From assembly GCA_029204225.1 (NCBI GenBank), contig CM055109.1:21850422-21914421 (forward strand): a DNA stretch of 64,000 nt, in the 5' to 3' direction. Origin of the DNA: Diphasiastrum complanatum (lineage: Eukaryota; Streptophyta; Lycopodiopsida; Lycopodiales; Lycopodiaceae). Below the pieces are notes generated by a model. The model was given only the letters and a program-made list of their open reading frames with translations. It had not been told where the DNA came from and did no database searches. Positions 58,690 to 64,000 of the stretch are shown here, piece after piece. The position numbers and the translations under genes are program-made. Numbering within the stretch: the stretch's first letter is position 1; the number at the start of each line of letters is the position of its first letter.

Positions 58690-60191
58690 CCGTGAACGCA
58701 AACCCTTATATAAGGCAAAAACCGCTGAGTGGAAGGCTAAGAGCGATAAACAAGGGACCAAATCCGAGTTGATGACCGACCATGAATTAAAAGAGAAAAT
58801 TAGCCAAGATGCCATAGAAGATCCCAAGCCTATGCATGGCGTACCACAATACTTCAAGGATTATGAGATGGATGAAATGGTGGTGGGTATGCCCAGGGCA
58901 AAGAGAAAACCTTAGAAGAAACTTCCCAAGGAGCCAATGTTTATGAAGGTCCTGCCCGTATGAAAGAGATAGATATGACTAAGAAGGGAGAGGAAAGTCG
59001 CATGGTATCAGTAGGAGCAGATGTTGAGGGAGAGGAACTTGAGGATCTCAAGACACTTCTTTGCAAATACCACGACTGTCTTGCTTGGTATTATGCTGAG
59101 CTAAAGGGCATATCGACAGATGTAAGTGGTTCACACCATTCCACTGGCTGATGGTGCAAAACCCACAGTTAGTATGCCTTATAGGTCAAATCTGCACTAC
59201 GCCCAGCTAATCCAGAAAGAATTGAAGAAGCTTCTAGATGTAGGATTCATCTACAAGATGGAACACACTGATTGAGTTTCACCAATCATGGTAGTACCTA
59301 AGAAAAACGAGAAACTTAGAATCTGTGTGGACTACAAGAAGTTGAATGCCTTAACCAAAAAGGACCATTTTCTTTTACCATTCACGAAAAAATGTGTTAG
59401 AAAGGATAGCTGGAGTAGAAGCCTATAGTTTTTTAGATGGGTTTAGTGGCTATAATCAAGTATAGATAGCCCTAGAAGATCAGCACAAAACTGCCTTCTC
59501 CACTGAGTGGGGAACATATGCCTACAAAGTGATGCCATTTGGATTGTGCAACCCTCCTAGAACTTTCCAACAAGTGATGAGTTATGCCTTCAAGGATTTT
59601 CTTCAGAAATTTCTTGAAATGTTTATGGACGACTTGTGTGTCCAATCCTCTAGAGCCCAACATTTAGCTTGCTTAGAAAAAGTGTTCATCCAATGTCCAT
59701 TATTCGGCATATCCCTAAACTCGACCAAATGCCAATTTCTGGTCATGCACGACATAGTGCTAGGCCATGTAGTTTCAAGGCATGGTATCACCACTGACAT
59801 CGACAAGATACGCATAATACTTGCATTTCTTGAGCTGGAAACTGTACGTGAAGTATAATCTTTATGGGGCATTGCGCGGAGGTTTGTCCCAAACTTTGCT
59901 AAGCTGGCCCGCTTAATCTACTAGATGACTATCCAACTAGAGTGGACAACTGAAGCCACTAGAGGCTTTCCACAAACTCAAGAAGGCCTTAGTTACCGCA
60001 CCAATCCTTCGACCTCCTATCTGGACCATAGAATTTCACATCCACATAGACGTCTCTAACTATGACATAGGGAGAATTCTGACTCAACCAGGGGAGTACA
60101 AGAAGGATTGTCCGATCTACTTCGCCAATAGGCAGCTGATTCCTGCAAAGATGAACTATACCACCACTAAACGTGAGGCGCTTGCCATGCT
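58690..60191 (+). pseudogene. Gypsy D reverse transcriptase and RNase H
   Basis: Begins with an acidic linker, then LLCKYHDCLAWYYAELKGI (about 59065). Degenerate RT follows: PYRSNLHYAQLIQKEL-like pieces in changing frames, LRICVDYKKLNAL, TAFSTEWGTYAYKVMPFGLC, and an intact FMDD (59622-59633). RNase H: APILRPPIWTIEFHIHIDVS, GRILTQPGEYKKDCPI and MNYTTTKREALAML. Lesions include TGA at about 59273, TAG at about 59463 and a frame change near 59390. The frame then continues directly into copia sequence. Confidence 0.85.
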
Positions 60192-61050
60192 CGGAATCCA
60201 AATCCAATGAGATCGACCCAACAGACTGATTTTTATCAGTCAGCAATGATATCTCAACAACGTGCTGGAAAAGTATGGTATGGCCAACAGCAAACCAAAT
60301 CGCTTTCCACTCGACCCTGGACTAAAATTATCAAAGAAACAATCTCTTCAAACTGAGACAAAAAAGGAGGAAATGAAGCGCTACCCATTTCAATCCATCA
60401 TCGGCTCACTGATGTACGCAATGATCTGCACGTGACCATACCTTGCATATTCGACCAGTACACTTAGCCAGTTCCTATCAAATCTAGACGTAACTCATGG
60501 AAAAGCGCTAATAAAGGTCATGAAGTACATCCAAGCAACGAAAACTCTCAGCATCTGCTACACAGACAGCCAAACTACCAACATCTAGTGAAGCCTACAC
60601 AGATGCGGATGGGACAGGAGATATTGATACTAGAAAATCAACTTCTAGATTTGTATTTTTATACAACCAAGGCCCAATATCATGGAACAGCCGGAACCAG
60701 ATCTCAGTTGCATTATCATCAACAGAATCCAAATACATAGCTGCCACAAATGCAACCAAAGAGATGATCTAGCTAAGGCAGCTACTTGCAGACATCAACC
60801 TTGCACAAACACTTCCTACAACAATCTATTGTGAAAAGCAAAGCACAATAGCGTTATCTCTCAATCCAAGATTTCACTCTCGAAGCAAACATATCGAAAT
60901 CAGGTATCATTACCTTAGAGAGAAAGTGCATAGCAAGGAAGTAGCATTGGTTTTTGCAGAACAAACTATATGGCAGCAGATTACTTCACAAAGGCTCTAT
61001 CAAAGGAGCAACATCTCAGATTTAACGATATGTTAAATATGAAGATCAAG
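60192..61050 (+). pseudogene. Copia E RT end and RNase H
   Basis: IIGSLMYAM, YLAYSTSTLSQFLSN, then KSTSRFVFLYNQGPISWNSR, ALSSTESKYIAATNATKE and SKHIEIRYHYLREKVHSKEV are canonical copia. Stops at 60208, 60247, about 60435 and about 60769, with frame changes around 60585 and 60960, make it non-functional. Confidence 0.88.
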
Positions 61051-61570
61051 GTTTTTCAGGATCCACATTAAGGGGGAGTGTTAGATTTCTTATGCTCAGC
61101 CTAAACAAATTGTTCAAGGAATGAGCATCCTAGAAACCGAAGGACGACTAAGTGTTTCGGACCTTCACATTTTTTACTTTTGGAAATTTTTTGTGCCTTA
61201 ACCATTTCTAGGCCTGCTTTCTTCGCATTTTTTGCACCTTCGAGAAAAAGGTGACACAATGACCAAAATCCATTTTAGACCTGCTTTAAACAATTTAAAG
61301 TCACCTTCGAATTTTTCACAATAGTGGTAGATCGACGTCGCCAACTTATCATCAACCCAAAAAATAACTGGACAGCTAAAATATCCGAAGGGCGGTTACC
61401 TACTTTGTACATACAAAAAAACTGGCGTAAATAACATTCAATGCTTGTAAGATATTAAGAACTTGTGAGAGAGAGAGAACACCTCTTTTGCGCTGACGTG
61501 CTGACAACGCTCAAAGTTTGTGTTGGAAATTTAATTCTGATAATAGATGAGTTACAACATTCTGCCCATC
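60192..61570 (+). mobile_element. Ty1/copia 3' half (RT end, RNase H, LTR)
   Basis: Starts inside RT at GIQIQ with DRPNRLIFISQQ, where the gypsy RNase H stops. Polypurine tract AAGGGGGAG at 61070-61078, LTR start TGTTAGATTTC at 61079; LTR end not fixed, roughly 61550-61570. All upstream copia sequence is missing. Confidence 0.75.
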
Positions 61571-62220
61571 GTGTGCAATCTGTGAATGATTTGTGATGCT
61601 TGCTTACAGTAGATATTACTTCTGTTGTTTCTCAATTATTAATTGCTGATTAAACATTATCTACTATTTATAAACTAATATCAAATTAATTTATAAATAA
61701 TAGATAATGAAGTACTATTTAAATTGATTGTAGTATGAAGTAGTAGCTACAACTACATAGATCGACTCTATCTGAACGTCACTTGGGAAAACATTTAAGA
61801 TTAGAATTTCCCAACATTCTTTAAGTAGATCTCCAGTTATCATAGGGGACATGCATATCTATTAAGATGAATAGGTGCTATTTTCTTGCATTTGATGTTA
61901 AAAACAAGGGCATTTAACTCAAGAGGAGTATCTCTATTGTTTTGTCCTGTAAGCAGGACCTTGAGGAGGCAACTCTTATACAATACCTGCTTTGTGGTTG
62001 ATTTGGTCATTGAGAAGGTGTAATTTGCAAAGACAAATTCCTCCTAAGAAATAAAGACTTTTTCAGCTTCCAACCCAGATAGACTTTGATGATATAGAAT
62101 TATCAAAGATCAGTATTCTTTTAGAATATTGTATGGATTTATTGCTTTAATGAATTGAGTAACAGGCATTGACACCTGTAGAACTAAGAAACTTCGATGA
62201 ACCATGTTTGATGGTATTAT
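61571..62220. other. No gene seen
   Basis: AT-rich, no reading frame of note. AATAATTAATTGCTGATTAAAC and inverted TTATAAA...TTTATAA pieces near 61660-61710 are simple palindromic AT sequence. Confidence 0.4.
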
Positions 62221-62672
62221 GAACCCTGACCTTTCTTTCAAGGGATGTGCAGGTACACATGACGTACCTGAAGAATCTGAACAAGAATAAGAAGCCCTAT
62301 GGGCTTAAGGACTGATCTCTGTTTGAGGGTATGTGCAGGTACTTGAGAAAGTGCCAGAAGAACAAGAATCGAAACAAGAAGCTTTTTAAGCTTAAAGACA
62401 GTAAACAAGAAGGCTTTTGACAAAGTTTATAATGAAGGCTCAGTAGAGTCTATAAAGAAGGCTTATTTATAAGTCTATAATGAAGGCTCAGAAGAGTCTA
62501 TAAAGAACTGGACAAGGCTTAGGGTCCGATCACCCTAGTGACTTGTTCCACCATGATTGAGGATGGGCAACCTCTAGAAAATAAGTGCCAATGACCATGA
62601 TTGAGGATGGGCAACCTCTAGAAAATAAGTGACAATGACCATGATTGAGGATGGGCAACCTCTAGAAAAAAG
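62220..62672. repeat. Three sets of tandem repeats
   Basis: First, two diverged units of about 100 bp starting TGTGCAGGTAC (about 62246 and 62333). Second, TATAATGAAGGCTCAG(T/A)AGAGTCTATAAAGAA twice (about 62426 and 62478). Third, three nearly identical 44-bp units beginning CCATGATTGAGGATGGGCAA at 62551, 62595 and 62639. Confidence 0.85.
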
Positions 62673-63370
62673 GGCCTAGGAATTGATGGACACTATGCAA
62701 AAACAAGATGGAAATATACCTTGGCTCTTCCATAGGAAGATTGCACTTGGGTGAATTCCCAAGTTGTAACCATATAATATTATATGTAATTAAAATTCAA
62801 GTTGAAACCTTGTACCACCTACCTCCCACCTACTTTTCCTCATGCATTCTAGGCAATTTGACACCTAGAATGGGGCGCCCTCCTACACTCTCACTTCATG
62901 GCCAAATCACCAAAATAACTCTCCCAAGCTAGTACACATCACCCATTCACCCTCCCTAACTAAAACACCTCATCCATGCACTCCACTTCTCCCTACGTCC
63001 AATTGGAGTCTCCCTCACACCTCATACACTTGAACTTGACACCTCAGTCACTTTTGAAGGCCTCTCCACTCTCTATATAAGTGGAAATGCACCCCTCTAC
63101 CAAGGGGATGAAGGGATAATGCATCCAGACTCTGCCATTTTATTGTTTGTTGTGTACAGGTGCTCTGGAGAAGAGGATTGAGGCATCACCTCAGGGAGAC
63201 TATGTCATTTTTGTGATTGCAGGATTATTTGGAGCTCAGACCCTCGGATTTCTATCTCACTCTCAGATCACCACACAAACACACACTCTCTCTCTCTCCC
63301 TCTCTCACTTTCACCTTCTCTCGAAACTATGGTATGCTCTTGAAACTGTTACCCATATGTCAGAATGGCT
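62673..63370. other. No gene supported
   Basis: C/T-rich unique sequence with a TATATAA at about 63076 and a short CT run at about 63288. A 155-codon plus-strand frame (63147-63614) runs into the downstream repeat and looks incidental. Confidence 0.4.
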
Positions 63371-63380
63371 GATCAGTACT

Positions 63381-63800
63381 CTTGCATGTCATAGTATCTG
63401 TGGCCAATTGTCTATGCATGTCAAATGTAGAGCTTGCATGTCAGTTTGGAAGCTTGCATGTCATAGCATTAGTGGCCTATTGTCTTTGCATGTCAGAGCT
63501 AGAGCTTGCATGTCAGTTTGGAAGCTTGCATGTCAGTTTGGAAGCTTGCATGTCTTAGCACCAGTGGTCTATTGCCCATGCATGTCAGATCTAGAGCTCG
63601 CATGTCAGTTTTAAAGCTTGCATGTCCATATTGAAGCTTGCATGTCACTCCATGCATTCCTGAAAGGCCATGCATGTCACTTCATGACAGTTGCATGTCA
63701 AGAATCTATGAACCCTTATGATTGCATGTAAAGAATCTAAGATCCATTGGGATCACATAACAAGAATCTAAGATCCAACATGATTGCATGTCGAAAAGAT
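63381..63800. repeat. TGCATGTCA-rich nested tandem array
   Basis: About fifteen copies of TGCATGTC(A). A 20-bp subunit GCTTGCATGTCAGTTTGGAA repeats exactly at 63504, 63524 and 63544 (start). A larger unit of about 72 bp beginning CTTGCATGTCATAG recurs at 63381, 63453 and 63546, one copy longer by a subunit. Copies decay towards 63790. Confidence 0.88.
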
Positions 63801-64000
63801 TGAGACTGATAAAGAGATGTTTATGCTTTTGTTAAACTAGGTATGGAATTAAGATCTATGAATATGAATTAAGACTATGTTAAGTTGATGTTCCTACATC
63901 TGAGACCCTAGTGGAATCCATTGTATATGTAATTGGCATTGGCCAATTGGATTTGCATAATGATAAGAAAAGAATCCTTCGGAGGGGGGGTCCCCATCTT

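Noticed and set aside
63147-63614. 155-codon frame with repeating ACMSVWKL peptides
   Set aside because: It is produced by the TGCATGTCA array and has no recognisable domain.

Overview
This is plant nuclear DNA, judged by a five-exon RAD6/UBC2-type ubiquitin-conjugating enzyme gene, a plant-type gene carrying an ADxLFxNGxxLPL motif, Ty1/copia and Ty3/gypsy retrotransposons of plant type, a tRNA-derived SINE and very long CT/GA microsatellites. The long TE-rich introns and gene-poor layout suggest a large-genome land plant. A fern or other non-angiosperm is possible, but the species cannot be fixed from sequence alone.

Layout. 0.6-3 kb: a cluster of TTGCCA/TGGCAA-rich repeats, homopolymers and microsatellites. 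4.0-6.0 kb: an intact single-exon gene encoding a MAKR/DUF1645-like protein. 7.7-13.25 kb: a minus-strand copia element whose central pol block is inverted. 13.25-16.2 kb: a 5'-truncated minus-strand copia element. 17.65-18.6 kb: a second, 3'-replaced copy of the MAKR-like gene with its upstream DNA. 19-20.4 kb: tracts, a fasciclin-domain fragment and an unrecognised broken reading frame. 21.5-26.2 kb: a minus-strand gypsy pol. 26.3-27.65 kb: fragments of a different gypsy in opposing orientations. 27.7-28.9 kb: two minisatellites. 29-37.3 kb: AT-rich DNA with local tandem duplications and SINE copies. 37.9-43.3 kb: the UBC2-like gene. 44.5-46.4 kb: a 333-bp tandem duplication and two more SINEs. 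47.8-50.3 kb: gypsy and copia remnants. 52-61.6 kb: a plus-strand gypsy broken up by a pol-less minus-strand copia and another insertion, then fused in frame to a copia 3' half. 62-64 kb: tandem repeats, including a TGCATGTCA-rich array.

Only two cellular genes look functional: the UBC2-like E2, which should act in the nuclear RAD6 pathway, and the MAKR-like protein. They have no evident functional link. Nearly all other coding potential is retroelement debris with stops, frameshifts and deletions. I found no operon, CRISPR array, RNA gene or defence system. The most unusual structures are the copia element with the inverted pol, the in-frame gypsy-copia chimera, and an 85-89 bp SINE with perfect target-site duplications.
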